DNA from: Caloramator sp.
GTDB taxonomy: Bacteria > Bacillota > Clostridia > Clostridiales > Caloramatoraceae
Direction of reading: 5' to 3'
Assembly (NCBI GenBank): GCA_026417075.1
Contig: JAOADY010000035.1
Coordinates: forward strand, 1 to 37,072
DNA: 37,072 nt
The notes under the pieces were generated by a model. It made no database searches. It was not told where the DNA came from and was given only the letters and a program-made list of their open reading frames with translations. Positions 1 through 9,062 of the stretch are shown here, in pieces (within the stretch, counting starts at the first letter, position 1; every line of letters starts with the position of its first letter). A program made the position numbers and the translations under genes.

Positions 1-142
1 AGAGATGGTAATGCCTGGAGACCACATAACAATGGAAGTTGAACTTATAACTCCAGTTGCTATGATGGAAGGTTTAAGATTTGCTATCAGAGAAGGCGGA
101 AGAACAGTAGGTTCTGGCGTTGTTTCTAAAATTATTGAGTAA
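1..142 (+). CDS. tuf: Elongation factor Tu, C-terminal end (5' truncated by window)
   Basis: Reading from base 2 gives the last 46 residues of EF-Tu, ending at TAA 140-142. The segment contains [19 protein letters not shown] and the closing [17 protein letters not shown], which is the conserved end of domain III of this GTPase that delivers aminoacyl-tRNA to the ribosome. The start lies outside the window. It sits just upstream of the S10 cluster, as in many Firmicutes where rpsL-rpsG-fusA-tuf precedes rpsJ. A strong terminator follows, so the S10 operon has its own promoter. Confidence 0.97.
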   Translation, partial: EMVMPGDHITMEVELITPVAMMEGLRFAIREGGRTVGSGVVSKIIE

Positions 143-144
143 TA

Positions 145-177
145 AATAGGGAGGGGTAATCCTCCCTATTATTTTTT
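145..177 (+). terminator. Rho-independent terminator of tuf
   Basis: A perfect 10-bp stem (AATAGGGAGG 145-154 with CCTCCCTATT 161-170, six-base loop) is followed by ATTTTTT. It begins three bases after the tuf stop codon. Confidence 0.93.
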
Positions 178-199
178 AAGATAAATTAACATATTGCTA

Positions 200-228
200 T
201 TGTATTTTTTTAAATAATATTGTAAAAT
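200..228 (+). promoter_or_regulatory. Sigma-A-like promoter of the S10 superoperon
   Basis: TTGTAT (200-205) and TAAAAT (223-228) are separated by exactly 17 bp, between the tuf terminator and the structured leader. Transcription would start near 235, giving a leader of about 210 nt before rpsJ. The boxes are seen in the sequence; the start site is inferred. Confidence 0.6.
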
Positions 229-240
229 ATAAGAGTTGTA

Positions 241-425
241 AAGTGCTTGGACTGCGATGAAGCAAGAGGTTGCCGCAGTGCGGGGAATTCTTGTGGAGAA
301 TGTCCGGATCTTAGAATCGGGCGACGAAGGTTCTGCACTGTCTTAGTTTGTGTCCATTTTCAAAGACACACCCGGAATAGTGTACAGAACAGCTCTCGTC
401 GTGCGTAGTAAAAATAAAGCGTGCG
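241..425 (+). promoter_or_regulatory. Structured 5' leader of the S10 operon (candidate ribosomal-protein autoregulatory RNA)
   Basis: This gene-free stretch is clearly GC-richer than the flanking spacer and folds by hand into several helices. Hairpin A pairs ACTGCG 251-256 with CGCAGT 274-279, plus GCAA 262-265 with TTGC 270-273. Hairpin B pairs ATTCT 287-291 with AGAAT 297-301. Hairpin C is long: CGACGA 322-327 with TCGTCG 396-401, GTTCTGCACT 330-339 with AGTG 379-382 and CAGAAC 385-390 (two-base bulge), and TGTGTC 349-354 with GACACA 365-370. No U-tract follows, so control, if any, would more likely act on translation or through a bound ribosomal protein. In gammaproteobacteria L4 binds the S10 leader; whether L4 or another product binds here is unknown. 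Confidence 0.6.
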
Positions 426-446
426 ATGAAAAGGAGGGTAAGTATT

Positions 447-755
447 ATGGCAAAACAAAAAATTAGAATCAAATTAAAGGCATTCGATCATAATTTACTT
501 GATGCTTCAGCTCAAAAAATAGTTGAAACAGCAAAAAAGACAGGTGCAAATGTTTCAGGACCGGTACCACTGCCAACAGAAAAAGATGTGGTTACAATTT
601 TAAGAGCTGTTCACAAGTATAAGGATTCAAGAGAACAGTTTGAAATTAGAACTCATAAGAGGCTTATCGACATATTAAATCCGACTCAAAAGACAGTTGA
701 TTCTCTAATGAAACTCGATTTGCCAGCCGGTGTAGATATCGAAATCAAGTTATAA
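447..755 (+). CDS. rpsJ: 30S ribosomal protein S10
   Basis: 102 residues, the normal S10 length, with [10 protein letters not shown] at the N-terminus and the conserved loop region THKRLIDI. S10 sits in the 30S head and also serves as NusE in antitermination. The ATG at 447 is chosen because AAGGAGGG lies nine bases upstream; an in-frame upstream extension to 426 would place that Shine-Dalgarno inside the coding region. First gene of the S10 operon, after the long structured leader. The 61-bp gap to rplC holds a perfect 7-bp hairpin (GAATGCA 771-777 with TGCATTC 783-789). Confidence 0.97.
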   Translation: MAKQKIRIKLKAFDHNLLDASAQKIVETAKKTGANVSGPVPLPTEKDVVTILRAVHKYKDSREQFEIRTHKRLIDILNPTQKTVDSLMKLDLPAGVDIEIKL

Positions 756-816
756 TATGTTATTTATTATGAATGCAATTTATGCATTCCGCTGATAATT
801 TAAGGAGGTGCACAGC

Positions 817-1446
817 ATGAAAAAAGCAATTGTTGGAAGAAAGTTAGGTATGACACAGATTTTTAACGAAGAGGGAAAAGTTGTTCCAGTTACAGTTATA
901 GAAGCTGGACCAAACGTTGTAATTCAAAAGAAGACAATTGAAACAGATGGATATAATGCTGTTAAGATTGGATTCGGAGATGTAAGGGAGAAGCTTTTAT
1001 CAAAGCCAGTTAAAGGTCAATTCGAAAAGGCTAACTTGAAATTAAAGAGATTTATAAAAGAATTAAGACTTGAAGATATATCAGCACTTGAAGTTGGAAG
1101 TGAAATAAAAGCTGATATATTCCAAGTTGGAGATAAGGTTGATGTTACAGGAACTTCAAAGGGTAAGGGATATCAAGGTGTTATAAAGAGATGGAATGCT
1201 AACAGAGGACCTATGTCCCACGGTTCAAAGTATCATAGAGCGGTAGGTTCAATGGGTGCATCATCATTCCCATCAAGAACGTTCAAAAATAAAAAAATGC
1301 CTGGACATATGGGAAATGTTAAGTCTACTATATTAAACCTTGAAGTTGTAAGAGTAGATGCGGAAAGAAACCTAATACTTATAAAGGGAGCCGTTCCTGG
1401 ACCAAAGAAAGGCCTAGTAATAATCAGGGATTCCGTTAAGGCTTAA
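817..1446 (+). CDS. rplC: 50S ribosomal protein L3
   Basis: 209 residues. The start [12 protein letters not shown], the central [15 protein letters not shown] and the glycine/histidine-rich loop around [16 protein letters not shown] are hallmark L3 segments; this loop reaches toward the peptidyl transferase centre. L3 binds 23S rRNA early in 50S assembly. The ATG at 817 has AAGGAGGTG in place; an upstream in-frame ATG at 808 lies within the Shine-Dalgarno and is rejected. rplD follows after 24 bp. Confidence 0.97.
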   Translation: MKKAIVGRKLGMTQIFNEEGKVVPVTVIEAGPNVVIQKKTIETDGYNAVKIGFGDVREKLLSKPVKGQFEKANLKLKRFIKELRLEDISALEVGSEIKADIFQVGDKVDVTGTSKGKGYQGVIKRWNANRGPMSHGSKYHRAVGSMGASSFPSRTFKNKKMPGHMGNVKSTILNLEVVRVDAERNLILIKGAVPGPKKGLVIIRDSVKA

Positions 1447-1470
1447 TTTTGATGGAAAGGAGGATGTAAA

Positions 1471-2091
1471 ATGCCTAAAGTAGCTTTATATAATATAAAT
1501 GCAGAGCAGATTGGAGAGGTTGAACTTTCCGATGCAGTATTTGGTGTTGAAGTAAATAAAGAAGCTATGCATCAAGTTGTTAAGATGCAGCTCGCAAATA
1601 AAAGACAAGGAACTCAGTCAGCATTAACAAGAGCAGAGGTTAGTGGAGGTGGCATAAAGCCATGGAGACAGAAGGGAACAGGTAGAGCAAGACAAGGTTC
1701 TATAAGATCACCTCAATGGACACATGGTGGAATTGTTTTCGCTCCAAAGCCAAGAGATTATAGCTATACAGTTCCAAAGAAAATTAAAAGACTTGCATTA
1801 AAATCAGCATTATCATCAAAAGTTGTAGAAAATCAGATAGTAGTTCTTGATGAACTTAAGCTTAATGCTCCTAAGACAAAAACAATAGCTGAAATGCTTA
1901 AAAAATTTAATGCATGTAAAACTTTAATTGTAGTTAAAGAATCCGATGAAGTTTTATATAAATCAGTTAGAAATATAGAAGGAGCTCATATAGTTCCAGT
2001 AAACAATTTAAATGTTTATGACATATTAAAATATGAAAAATTTATAATAACTAAGGATGCAGCTTCGAAAGTTGAGGAGGTGTACGCATAA
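1471..2091 (+). CDS. rplD: 50S ribosomal protein L4
   Basis: 206 residues. The segment [19 protein letters not shown] near residues 60-80 is the conserved extended loop of L4 that lines the peptide exit tunnel. L4 binds 23S rRNA domain I and in E. coli represses its own S10 operon; the structured leader upstream of rpsJ makes a similar role possible here but unproven. Start at ATG 1471 behind AAAGGAGGA. The stop codon overlaps the rplW start (TAATG), suggesting translational coupling. Confidence 0.97.
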   Translation: MPKVALYNINAEQIGEVELSDAVFGVEVNKEAMHQVVKMQLANKRQGTQSALTRAEVSGGGIKPWRQKGTGRARQGSIRSPQWTHGGIVFAPKPRDYSYTVPKKIKRLALKSALSSKVVENQIVVLDELKLNAPKTKTIAEMLKKFNACKTLIVVKESDEVLYKSVRNIEGAHIVPVNNLNVYDILKYEKFIITKDAASKVEEVYA

Positions 2092-2390
2092 TGAAACTTA
2101 CAAATTATGATATAATTTTAAGACCTGTTATAACTGAAAAGTCAATGTCTCAGATGTCTAACAGGCAATACACCTTCTTGGTTCATCCAGATGCAAACAA
2201 ATCAATGATTAAAAAAGCTGTGGAAGAAATTTTTGGAGTAAATGTTGAAGATGTTAAAACTTTGAACTATGAAGGCAAAGTTAAAAGAGTTGGAATGCAT
2301 GTAGGTAAAAGAGCTGATTATAAAAAAGCAATAGTTAAACTTACAGCAAATAGCAAATCAATAGAGTTCTTTGAAGGATTTAATGCATAA
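2091..2390 (+). CDS. rplW: 50S ribosomal protein L23
   Basis: 99 residues with the L23 signatures [10 protein letters not shown] near the start and [12 protein letters not shown]23 lies at the exit-tunnel rim and docks trigger factor and SRP. The ATG shares its first base with the rplD stop; GAGGAGGTG in the end of rplD serves as ribosome binding site. The gap to rplB contains an imperfect hairpin. Confidence 0.97.
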   Translation: MKLTNYDIILRPVITEKSMSQMSNRQYTFLVHPDANKSMIKKAVEEIFGVNVEDVKTLNYEGKVKRVGMHVGKRADYKKAIVKLTANSKSIEFFEGFNA

Positions 2391-2404
2391 TCAGATATAT
2401 AAAA

Positions 2405-2433
2405 CGCTGTTATTGACATGTGTCAGATAAGCG
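2405..2433 (+). other. Intercistronic hairpin rplW-rplB
   Basis: CGC 2405-2407 pairs with GCG 2431-2433, TTAT 2410-2413 with ATAA 2427-2430, and TGAC 2414-2417 with GTCA 2422-2425 around the loop ATGT. There is no T-run, so it is not a terminator. It ends just upstream of the rplB Shine-Dalgarno and could affect rplB initiation or mRNA processing. Function is inferred only. Confidence 0.4.
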
Positions 2434-2453
2434 TAGAAAAGGAGGGAACAGTA

Positions 2454-3281
2454 ATGGGTATAAAACAATACAAGCCAACTTCTGCAGGAAGAAGAGGCAT
2501 GTCCGTATTGACTTTTGAAGAAATAACTAAAAAAGAACCTGAAAAGTCATTGATAGTAACCTTAAAGAAGAATTCAGGAAGAAATTCCTATGGAAGAATA
2601 ACTGTTCGCCATAGAGGCGGTGGTGCTAAGATAAAATATAGACTTGTAGATTTTAAGAGAGATAAGGATGGTATTCCTGCAAAGGTTACTGCGATAGAGT
2701 ACGATCCAAATAGAACATCATTTATAGCTCTTTTAACATATGTCGATGGTGAAAAGAGATATATAATAGCTCCAGATACTTTAAAGGTTGGAGATACAGT
2801 AATGTCAGGAGAAACAGCTGATATTAAAGTTGGAAATGCTCTTCCTTTAAAGAATATCCCAGTTGGTACAATGATACACAATATTGAACTTTATCCTGGC
2901 AAGGGAGGTCAGCTTGTTAGAGCAGCAGGCGGTGCAGCTCAGCTTATGGCTAAAGAAGGGAATTATGCACAGGTTAGACTTCCAAGCGGTGAAGTTAGAT
3001 TAATAAGACTTGATTGTAAAGCGACTATCGGTATAGTTGGAAACCTCAGCTATGAACTTATTAATTGGGGAAAAGCTGGAAGAATAAGACATAAAGGTAT
3101 TAGACCTACTGTTAGAGGTTCTGTAATGAACCCTGTAGATCATCCACATGGTGGTGGTGAAGGTAAATCACCAATAGGTCATCCAGGACCACTTACTCCA
3201 TGGGGTAAACCAACACTTGGATATAAAACAAGAAAGCGTGATAAATATTCTGATAAGTTTATTGTTAAGAAGAGGAAATAG
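2454..3281 (+). CDS. rplB: 50S ribosomal protein L2
   Basis: 275 residues. The N-terminal [15 protein letters not shown] and the C-terminal [18 protein letters not shown], which contains the histidine essential for subunit association and peptidyl transfer, identify L2. The start is ATG 2454, eight bases after AAAAGGAGGG; an upstream in-frame ATG at 2418 would add 12 residues not seen in L2 and would overlap the hairpin and the ribosome binding site. An 83-bp gap with a hairpin separates it from rpsS. Confidence 0.97.
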   Translation: MGIKQYKPTSAGRRGMSVLTFEEITKKEPEKSLIVTLKKNSGRNSYGRITVRHRGGGAKIKYRLVDFKRDKDGIPAKVTAIEYDPNRTSFIALLTYVDGEKRYIIAPDTLKVGDTVMSGETADIKVGNALPLKNIPVGTMIHNIELYPGKGGQLVRAAGGAAQLMAKEGNYAQVRLPSGEVRLIRLDCKATIGIVGNLSYELINWGKAGRIRHKGIRPTVRGSVMNPVDHPHGGGEGKSPIGHPGPLTPWGKPTLGYKTRKRDKYSDKFIVKKRK

Positions 3282-3289
3282 TAAGGGGG

Positions 3290-3324
3290 CAGGAGGCATA
3301 GGTTACTATGTACTCTGCTTCCTG
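3290..3324 (+). other. Intercistronic hairpin rplB-rpsS
   Basis: CAGGAGGCA 3290-3298 pairs with TGCTTCCTG 3316-3324 (nine pairs, one G-U), loop of 17 bases, with no T-tract. It lies in the 83-bp spacer between rplB and rpsS. The upper strand carries GGAGG, a Shine-Dalgarno-like sequence that would be masked in the stem. A processing, stability or translation role is possible. Confidence 0.4.
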
Positions 3325-3364
3325 ATGTATTATCCTTTATGTAGTATGAAGGGAGGCATATAAA

Positions 3365-3646
3365 TTGAGTAGATCAATTAAAAAAGGGCCGTTTGTTCAG
3401 GAAGCTCTCATGAAGAAAATAGTTGAAATGAATAAAGCTGGTGAAAAGAAAGTTATAAAAACTTGGTCAAGAAGTTCAACTATATTTCCTCAAATGGTAG
3501 GGCATACAATTGCTGTATACGATGGCAGAAAGCATGTTCCGGTTTATATAACTGAAGATATGATAGGACACAAGCTTGGAGAATTTGCTCCTACAAGAAC
3601 TTTTAAAGGACACGATGATACTGAGAAGTCATCTAAAGTAAGGTGA
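3365..3646 (+). CDS. rpsS: 30S ribosomal protein S19
   Basis: 93 residues beginning [11 protein letters not shown] and containing [30 protein letters not shown], which is diagnostic for S19. It sits in the 30S head and forms a dimer with S13 that contacts the A-site finger. TTG start at 3365 preceded by AAGGGAGG at 3349-3356; no ATG gives the conserved N-terminus. rplV begins 17 bp after the stop. Confidence 0.96.
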   Translation: MSRSIKKGPFVQEALMKKIVEMNKAGEKKVIKTWSRSSTIFPQMVGHTIAVYDGRKHVPVYITEDMIGHKLGEFAPTRTFKGHDDTEKSSKVR

Positions 3647-3663
3647 TGAAGGGAGGCACTCAA

Positions 3664-3999
3664 ATGGAAGCTAGAGCACATGCTAAATATGTTAGAATGT
3701 CGCCAAGAAAGGTTAAGGTTGTACTTGACCTTATAAGAGGGAAAAATGTTGGCGAAGCTATGGCAATTTTAAAGCATACACCAAGAGCAGCAGCAACAGT
3801 TGTTGAGAAGCTTTTAAAATCAGCTATGGCAAATGCTGAAAATAATCATCAAATGGATGTTTCAAAACTTTTTGTTGCTGAGACCTATGCAAATCAAGGT
3901 CCATCATTAAAAAGATTTCAGCCTCATGCTCAAGGAAGAGCTTTTAGAATTTTAAAGAGAACTAGTCACATAACAATAGTTCTAAAGGAAAGAGCATAA
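3664..3999 (+). CDS. rplV: 50S ribosomal protein L22
   Basis: 111 residues with [21 protein letters not shown] at the N-terminus and the long hairpin loop near residues 80-100 ([20 protein letters not shown]), which lines the exit tunnel and is the known site of macrolide-resistance changes. The loop looks wild-type. The ATG at 3664 has AAGGGAGG correctly spaced; upstream in-frame starts at 3643-3646 overlap the rpsS stop and are rejected. Confidence 0.97.
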   Translation: MEARAHAKYVRMSPRKVKVVLDLIRGKNVGEAMAILKHTPRAAATVVEKLLKSAMANAENNHQMDVSKLFVAETYANQGPSLKRFQPHAQGRAFRILKRTSHITIVLKERA

Positions 4000-4021
4000 C
4001 CTAAAGAAGGAGGGTTAAAGC

Positions 4022-4708
4022 GTGGGACAGAAGGTAAATCCACACGGATTAAGAGTTGGAATAATTAAAGACTGGGATGCAAAATGGTATGCAAAGGACA
4101 GAGATTTTGCTGACCTGCTTATAGAAGATAATAAAATAAGAGAGTTTATTAAATCAAAACTTTATGTAGCTGGTATATCAAGAATAGTTATTGAAAGAAC
4201 AGCAAATAGAGTAAAGATAAACATTCATACTGCTAAACCAGGAATAATAATAGGAAAAGGTGGAGTAGGAGTTGAAGAATTAAAGAAGGATGTTGAAAAA
4301 ATTACAAAAAAGAATGTTTTAATAAATATAGTAGAAGTTAAGAATCCAGAAACTGATGCACAGTTAGTTGCAGAAAATATTGCACTTCAGCTTGAAAAGA
4401 GAGTTTCTTTTAGAAAAGCAATGAAGCAGGCGATATCAAGAGCAATGAGATTTGGAGTTAAGGGTGTAAAGACATCAGTTGCAGGTAGATTAGGTGGAGC
4501 TGAAATTGCAAGAACTGAGCATTATCATGAAGGAACAATACCACTTCAAACATTAAGAGCTGATATAGATTATGGATTTGCTGAAGCACATACAACTTAT
4601 GGAAAACTCGGAGTAAAGGTTTGGATATACAAAGGAGAAGTATTACCAAAGAAGAAAGCTAATAAAGACAATGCTGCAGTTGTTGAGAATGAGGCAGCAA
4701 ATATATAG
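4022..4708 (+). CDS. rpsC: 30S ribosomal protein S3
   Basis: 228 residues. [14 protein letters not shown] is the universal S3 start; the KH domain is visible around residues 75-85 ([17 protein letters not shown]), and the C-terminal domain runs through [22 protein letters not shown]3 forms part of the mRNA entry tunnel and its helicase activity. GTG start at 4022 behind GAAGGAGGG. The last 20 residues are charged and alanine-rich, the normal variable tail. Confidence 0.97.
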   Translation: MGQKVNPHGLRVGIIKDWDAKWYAKDRDFADLLIEDNKIREFIKSKLYVAGISRIVIERTANRVKINIHTAKPGIIIGKGGVGVEELKKDVEKITKKNVLINIVEVKNPETDAQLVAENIALQLEKRVSFRKAMKQAISRAMRFGVKGVKTSVAGRLGGAEIARTEHYHEGTIPLQTLRADIDYGFAEAHTTYGKLGVKVWIYKGEVLPKKKANKDNAAVVENEAANI

Positions 4709-4734
4709 CCGTTTACAGGAAGGAGGAATACATC

Positions 4735-5178
4735 ATGTTAATGCCTAAAAAGGTAAAGCATCGTAAGGTTATGCGTGGCAGAATGAAAGGAAAGGCAACA
4801 AGAGGTAATTTTCTTGCTTATGGAGATTTCGGGATTATGGCATTAGAGCCAGCATGGGTTAAAAGCAATCAAATTGAAGCTGCCAGAGTAGCTATTAATA
4901 GATATATAAAAAGAGGCGGAAAGCTTTGGATAAAGATATTCCCAGATAAGCCAGTTACACAAAAACCAGCAGAAACTCGTATGGGTTCTGGTAAAGGTTC
5001 ACCAGAGTTTTGGGTAGCAGTTGTAAAGCCAGGCAGAGTACTTTTTGAACTTTCAGGTGTCAGCGAAGAAGTTGCAAGGGAGGCAATGAGACTTGCATCA
5101 TACAAACTTCCTGTTAAGACAAAGTTTGTCACAAGGAAGGACTTCGAGGAAATGGGTGGTGAAGTAAATGAAGGCTAA
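4735..5178 (+). CDS. rplP: 50S ribosomal protein L16
   Basis: 147 residues. [23 protein letters not shown] and the segment [21 protein letters not shown] are diagnostic for L16, which organises the A-site tRNA elbow region of the 50S. ATG 4735 is preferred by spacing to GGAGG at 4722-4726; an ATG two codons later (4741) is possible. The 3' end overlaps rpmC by 11 bp. Confidence 0.97.
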   Translation: MLMPKKVKHRKVMRGRMKGKATRGNFLAYGDFGIMALEPAWVKSNQIEAARVAINRYIKRGGKLWIKIFPDKPVTQKPAETRMGSGKGSPEFWVAVVKPGRVLFELSGVSEEVAREAMRLASYKLPVKTKFVTRKDFEEMGGEVNEG

Positions 5179-5380
5179 TGAATTAAATACAATGAGGGAA
5201 AACACTGCGGCAGAACTTCAAAAGAAAGTTGGAGAGCTAAAAGCTGAACTTTTTAATTTGAGATTTCAGCTTGCAACTGGACAGCTAGAAAACCCAATGA
5301 GAATCAGAGAGGTAAAGAAATCCATAGCTCAATTAAAGACTGTTATAAGGGAAAAAGAGCTTAAGGCTGCTCAAAAGTAA
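5168..5380 (+). CDS. rpmC: 50S ribosomal protein L29
   Basis: 70 residues, two-helix coiled-coil protein with the core [19 protein letters not shown], typical of L29 at the exit-tunnel rim. It starts at ATG 5168 inside the end of rplP, with GGTGGTG as a modest ribosome binding site, so it is probably coupled to rplP translation. Confidence 0.96.
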   Translation: MKANELNTMRENTAAELQKKVGELKAELFNLRFQLATGQLENPMRIREVKKSIAQLKTVIREKELKAAQK

Positions 5381-5398
5381 TGAAGGGAGGTTAGGCCT

Positions 5399-5653
5399 GT
5401 GGAGAGAGGACATAAAAAGGTTAGAATAGGTAAAGTTGTTTCAGATAAAATGGAAAAGACAATTGTTGTTGCTGTTGAAACAAAAGTTAGTCATCCACTT
5501 TATGGTAAGACTGTAAATAGAACGACAAAGTTCAAGGCACACGATGAAAACAATGATGCTAAAATAGGCGATACAGTAAAAATAATGGAAACAAGACCAC
5601 TTAGCAGAGATAAGAGATGGAGACTTGTTGAAATCATTGAGAGAGCTAAATAA
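5399..5653 (+). CDS. rpsQ: 30S ribosomal protein S17
   Basis: 84 residues, OB-fold S17 with [18 protein letters not shown] and [20 protein letters not shown] primary 16S rRNA binder needed early in 30S assembly. The GTG at 5399 follows AAGGGAGG with eight-base spacing. Flanked by rpmC and rplN in the standard spc-side order. Confidence 0.96.
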   Translation: MERGHKKVRIGKVVSDKMEKTIVVAVETKVSHPLYGKTVNRTTKFKAHDENNDAKIGDTVKIMETRPLSRDKRWRLVEIIERAK

Positions 5654-5679
5654 TATAGCAATCGAAGGGAGGTTTAAGT

Positions 5680-6048
5680 ATGATTCAGCAACAGACTATA
5701 CTTAAGGTTGCAGATAATTCCGGTGCGAAGGAAATAATGTGTATCCGCGTATTAGGTGGATCATTAAGAAAGTATGGTAATATTGGTGATGTTATAGTAG
5801 CTAGTGTTAAAAGTGCAACACCCGGAGGTGTTGTTAAAAAGGGAGATGTTGTAAAGGCTGTAATTGTAAGATCGGTTAAAGGATTAAGAAGAGCGGATGG
5901 TTCATATATAAAGTTTGATGAAAATGCAGCCGTTATAATAAAAGAAGATAAAACTCCAAAAGGAACAAGAATTTTCGGACCTGTAGCAAGGGAATTGAGA
6001 GATAAAGAATTTACAAAAATTCTTTCACTTGCACCTGAAGTACTATAA
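5680..6048 (+). CDS. rplN: 50S ribosomal protein L14
   Basis: 122 residues, exactly the family length. [18 protein letters not shown] at the start and the segment [29 protein letters not shown] at the end identify L14, which forms bridge B8 between subunits and is the docking site of silencing factor RsfS. ATG 5680 behind GAAGGGAGG. Confidence 0.97.
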   Translation: MIQQQTILKVADNSGAKEIMCIRVLGGSLRKYGNIGDVIVASVKSATPGGVVKKGDVVKAVIVRSVKGLRRADGSYIKFDENAAVIIKEDKTPKGTRIFGPVARELRDKEFTKILSLAPEVL

Positions 6049-6066
6049 CCAGGGAGGTGACTTTAG

Positions 6067-6384
6067 ATGAAAAAATTACACGTTAAAAGAGGAGACACAG
6101 TTGTTGTAATCTCCGGTAAGGATAAAGATAAAAAAGGCGAAGTATTAATGGCAATGCCTAAAGATGGAAGAGTAATTGTTAAGGGTGTTAATATAGTTAC
6201 AAAACATCAAAAACCAAATGCAAAGAATAGAGAGGGAGGAATAATCCATCAGGAAGCCCCTATTCATGCATCAAATGTAATGTTATATTGCAAGAATTGT
6301 AACAAGGCAACAAGAATTTCACATAAAATACTTGAAAATGGAGCAAAGGTTAGGGTTTGCAAGCATTGTCATGAGACATTCTAA
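6067..6384 (+). CDS. rplX: 50S ribosomal protein L24 with C-terminal Cys4 motif
   Basis: 105 residues. A KOW motif occupies roughly residues 6-33 ([19 protein letters not shown]). L24 is an assembly initiator of the 50S. The C-terminal part carries C75xxC78 and C98xxC101, a possible zinc ribbon found in L24 of many Clostridia and other bacteria but absent from E. coli L24. ATG 6067 behind GGGAGGTGA. Confidence 0.96.
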   Translation: MKKLHVKRGDTVVVISGKDKDKKGEVLMAMPKDGRVIVKGVNIVTKHQKPNAKNREGGIIHQEAPIHASNVMLYCKNCNKATRISHKILENGAKVRVCKHCHETF

Positions 6385-6406
6385 ACCATGAAAGGAGGTT
6401 TACAAA

Positions 6407-6949
6407 ATGATACCAAGACTTAAAGAGAAATACGAAAAAGAGGTAGTACCGGCTCTACTTGAGAGATTTAATTATAAAAGCGTCATGGAGGTTCCAAAAC
6501 TTGAAAAAATCATTTTAAATATGGGTGTAGGCGATGCTAAGGATAACCCAAAACTTCTTGATGCTGCAGTTAATGATATGACACTTATTGCTGGACAGAA
6601 GGCTGTTGTAACAAGAGCAAAAAAGGCTGTTTCTAACTTTAAGATAAGAGCAGGCATGGCAATAGGATGTAAGGTTACTTTAAGAGGAGCAAAGATGTAT
6701 GAATTCGCTGATAAATTTTTTAATATTGCTCTTCCAAGAGTTAGAGACTTCAAGGGTGTTTCAAACAAGGCGTTTGATGGTAGAGGAAATTATTCCCTTG
6801 GGGTTAAGGAACAGCTGATATTCCCTGAGATAGAATATGATAAGGTAGAGAAAGTAAGAGGTATGGATATAATTTTCGTTACCACAGCAAAGACAGATGA
6901 AGAAGCTAAAGAATTATTAAGGCTTCTTGGAATGCCTTTTGCACAGTAA
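6407..6949 (+). CDS. rplE: 50S ribosomal protein L5
   Basis: 180 residues, the usual size. [21 protein letters not shown] near residues 20-40 and the loop [24 protein letters not shown] are L5 signatures. L5 binds 5S rRNA with L18 and contacts P-site tRNA. ATG 6407 behind AAAGGAGG. Confidence 0.97.
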   Translation: MIPRLKEKYEKEVVPALLERFNYKSVMEVPKLEKIILNMGVGDAKDNPKLLDAAVNDMTLIAGQKAVVTRAKKAVSNFKIRAGMAIGCKVTLRGAKMYEFADKFFNIALPRVRDFKGVSNKAFDGRGNYSLGVKEQLIFPEIEYDKVEKVRGMDIIFVTTAKTDEEAKELLRLLGMPFAQ

Positions 6950-6964
6950 AAAGGAGGGAAAACC

Positions 6965-7150
6965 GTGGCACGCAAAGCAATGATAGAAAAATGGAAGAGA
7001 GAACCTAAATTCTCAACAAGAGCCTATACAAGATGTAGAATTTGTGGAAGACCACATGCAGTGCTTAGAAAATATGGTATTTGCAGAATATGCTTTAGAG
7101 AGCTTGCATACAAAGGAGAAATTCCAGGATGCAAGAAGGCAAGTTGGTAA
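6965..7150 (+). CDS. rpsN: 30S ribosomal protein S14, type Z (zinc form)
   Basis: 61 residues, the short zinc-binding S14. The four ligands are C24, C27, C40 and C43 in [21 protein letters not shown]14 is a late-assembly head protein. GTG start at 6965, eight bases after AAAAGGAGGG. No zinc-free paralogue is present in this window. Confidence 0.97.
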   Translation: MARKAMIEKWKREPKFSTRAYTRCRICGRPHAVLRKYGICRICFRELAYKGEIPGCKKASW

Positions 7151-7179
7151 TTAGGTTAATATGAAAGGAGGCAGTAAAT

Positions 7180-7578
7180 ATGGTTATGACTGACCCAATT
7201 GCTGATATGCTAACACGTATCAGAAATGCAAATATAGTAAGACGCGAAAGCGTTGAGGTTCCAGCCTCAAAAATGAAGAAAGCAGTTGCCGAAATATTAG
7301 TTAACGAAGGTTATTTGAGCGGTATAGAAGAATATGTTGATGGTTCAGTTCCAATGTTAAAACTTTCTTTAAAATATGGTTCAAATAAGGAAAGAGTAAT
7401 AACTGGACTTAAGAGAATATCAAAGCCAGGACTTAGGGTATATGTTGAGAAGGATAATGTACCAAAGGTTCTTGGTGGACTTGGAATAGCAATAATATCA
7501 ACTTCAAAAGGAGTTATGACGGATAGAGAAGCAAGAAAATTAGGAATAGGTGGAGAAGTTATCTGCTACATCTGGTAA
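7180..7578 (+). CDS. rpsH: 30S ribosomal protein S8
   Basis: 132 residues. [15 protein letters not shown] at the N-terminus and [26 protein letters not shown] at the C-terminus are diagnostic. S8 binds the central domain of 16S rRNA and in E. coli represses the spc operon at rplE; no such site was identified here. ATG 7180 sits eight bases from AAAGGAGG; an ATG at 7186 is less well spaced. Confidence 0.97.
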   Translation: MVMTDPIADMLTRIRNANIVRRESVEVPASKMKKAVAEILVNEGYLSGIEEYVDGSVPMLKLSLKYGSNKERVITGLKRISKPGLRVYVEKDNVPKVLGGLGIAIISTSKGVMTDREARKLGIGGEVICYIW

Positions 7579-7602
7579 TAACGATTGATAGGAGGTGCAA
7601 AC

Positions 7603-8145
7603 ATGTCAAGAATAGGTAGACTTCCGATTGCTCTTCCTCAGGGTGTTACAGTTTCAGTAGATGGAAATAATGTTGTAACTGTAAAGGGACCAAAGGGAAC
7701 ACTTACAAAGGAAATGAGCAAGGTTATAAATATAAAAGTAGAAGATGGAAAAGTTGTAGTTACAAGACCAAATGATGAAAAAGAAAATAGAGCTCTTCAT
7801 GGATTAACAAGAGCCTTAATAAAAAATATGGTTGTTGGTGTTACAGAAGGATATCAAAAAACATTAGAATTAGTTGGTGTTGGATATAAAGCAGCAAAGC
7901 AAGGAAAGAAACTTGTTTTAAATGTTGGATATTCACATCCAGTTGAAATAGAGCCAGTTGAAGGAATAGAGTTTGATGTTCCAGCTCCAACACAAGTTAT
8001 TGTTAAAGGTATCAATAAGGAAGTAGTTGGTCAAGTGGCTGCTGTTGTTAGAAGTGTAAGAGAACCAGAGCCATATAAAGGTAAAGGTATTAAATATTCA
8101 AATGAAGTTATTAGACGTAAGGAAGGTAAGACAGGTAAGAAATAA
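7603..8145 (+). CDS. rplF: 50S ribosomal protein L6
   Basis: 180 residues, two tandem L6 domains. [17 protein letters not shown] is the typical start, and the C-terminal half has [18 protein letters not shown], the rRNA-binding signature near the factor-binding site. ATG 7603 is chosen because AGGAGGTG at 7590-7597 precedes it; an in-frame ATG at 7585 precedes that ribosome binding site and is rejected. Confidence 0.97.
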   Translation: MSRIGRLPIALPQGVTVSVDGNNVVTVKGPKGTLTKEMSKVINIKVEDGKVVVTRPNDEKENRALHGLTRALIKNMVVGVTEGYQKTLELVGVGYKAAKQGKKLVLNVGYSHPVEIEPVEGIEFDVPAPTQVIVKGINKEVVGQVAAVVRSVREPEPYKGKGIKYSNEVIRRKEGKTGKK

Positions 8146-8164
8146 TGGAAGGGAGTGAGCTTGA

Positions 8165-8533
8165 ATGATTAATAAGCCATCCAGAAAAGAACAAAGAGAA
8201 AAAAGACATCTCAGAGTTCGTAAAAAGGTTTATGGCACTAATGAAAGACCAAGATTAAATGTATTTAGAAGTGAGAAGCATATATATGCTCAAATTATAG
8301 ATGATGATTTAGGGAATACATTAGTAGCTGCATCTTCTCTTGATAAAGAAATAAAGAAAAAGATAGGTGCAGGAAGCAACAAAGAAGCAGCTAAGGCAGT
8401 TGGTGAATTGGTTGCTAGGAAGGCTCTTGAAAAGGGAATAAAAAAAGTTGTTTTTGATAGAAGCGGTTATATATATCATGGAAGAGTAAAGGAACTTGCA
8501 GAAGCTGCAAGGCAGGCTGGACTTGAGTTCTAA
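8165..8533 (+). CDS. rplR: 50S ribosomal protein L18
   Basis: 122 residues. The basic N-terminus, then [24 protein letters not shown] and [26 protein letters not shown], are conserved L18 segments. L18 binds 5S rRNA with L5. ATG 8165 behind GAAGGGAGTGA. Confidence 0.97.
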   Translation: MINKPSRKEQREKRHLRVRKKVYGTNERPRLNVFRSEKHIYAQIIDDDLGNTLVAASSLDKEIKKKIGAGSNKEAAKAVGELVARKALEKGIKKVVFDRSGYIYHGRVKELAEAARQAGLEF

Positions 8534-8553
8534 AAAGAGAAGGAGGGAAATAG

Positions 8554-9051
8554 ATGAGAATAGATCCTAGCAAACTAGACCTTAAGGAAAAGGTAGTATA
8601 TATAAATAGAGTTGCTAAAGTTGTTAAAGGTGGTAAAAACTTTAGATTTAGTGCTCTAGTTGTAGTTGGAGATGGAAAAGGCTATGTTGGTGTAGGACTT
8701 GGAAAAGCAGCTGAAGTACCTGAAGCAATTAGAAAAGGAATAGAAGATGCAAAGAAAAATCTTATAAAGGTTGCTTTACTTGAAAATACAATTCCACATG
8801 AAACAGTTGGAGAATATGGGGCAGGTAAGGTTCTTATAATGCCAGCAAAGGAAGGTACAGGAGTTATCGCTGGTGGCCCAGTACGTGCCGTTCTTGAACT
8901 TGCCGGAATTAAAGACGTTAGAGCAAAGTCTCTTGGTTCAAACAATGCAAAGAATATGGTAAATGCTACTATGGATGGTCTTTCTAAATTAAGAACAGCT
9001 GAGGAAATAGCAAGACTTAGAGGAAAGACTGTTGAAGAGATACTAGGTTAG
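8554..9051 (+). CDS. rpsE: 30S ribosomal protein S5
   Basis: 165 residues. The S5 double-stranded-RNA-binding fold is at about residues 10-75 ([20 protein letters not shown]), followed by the C-terminal domain with [21 protein letters not shown]5 lines the mRNA entry and decoding region; the spectinomycin loop is around residues 20-30. ATG 8554 behind AGAAGGAGGG. rpmD starts 11 bp on. Confidence 0.97.
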   Translation: MRIDPSKLDLKEKVVYINRVAKVVKGGKNFRFSALVVVGDGKGYVGVGLGKAAEVPEAIRKGIEDAKKNLIKVALLENTIPHETVGEYGAGKVLIMPAKEGTGVIAGGPVRAVLELAGIKDVRAKSLGSNNAKNMVNATMDGLSKLRTAEEIARLRGKTVEEILG

Positions 9052-9062
9052 GGGGGAGTACC

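Noticed and set aside
1-425. tRNA or 5S rRNA gene in the leader
   Set aside because: The hairpins do not form a cloverleaf with T-loop sequence, and no 5S rRNA signature is seen.
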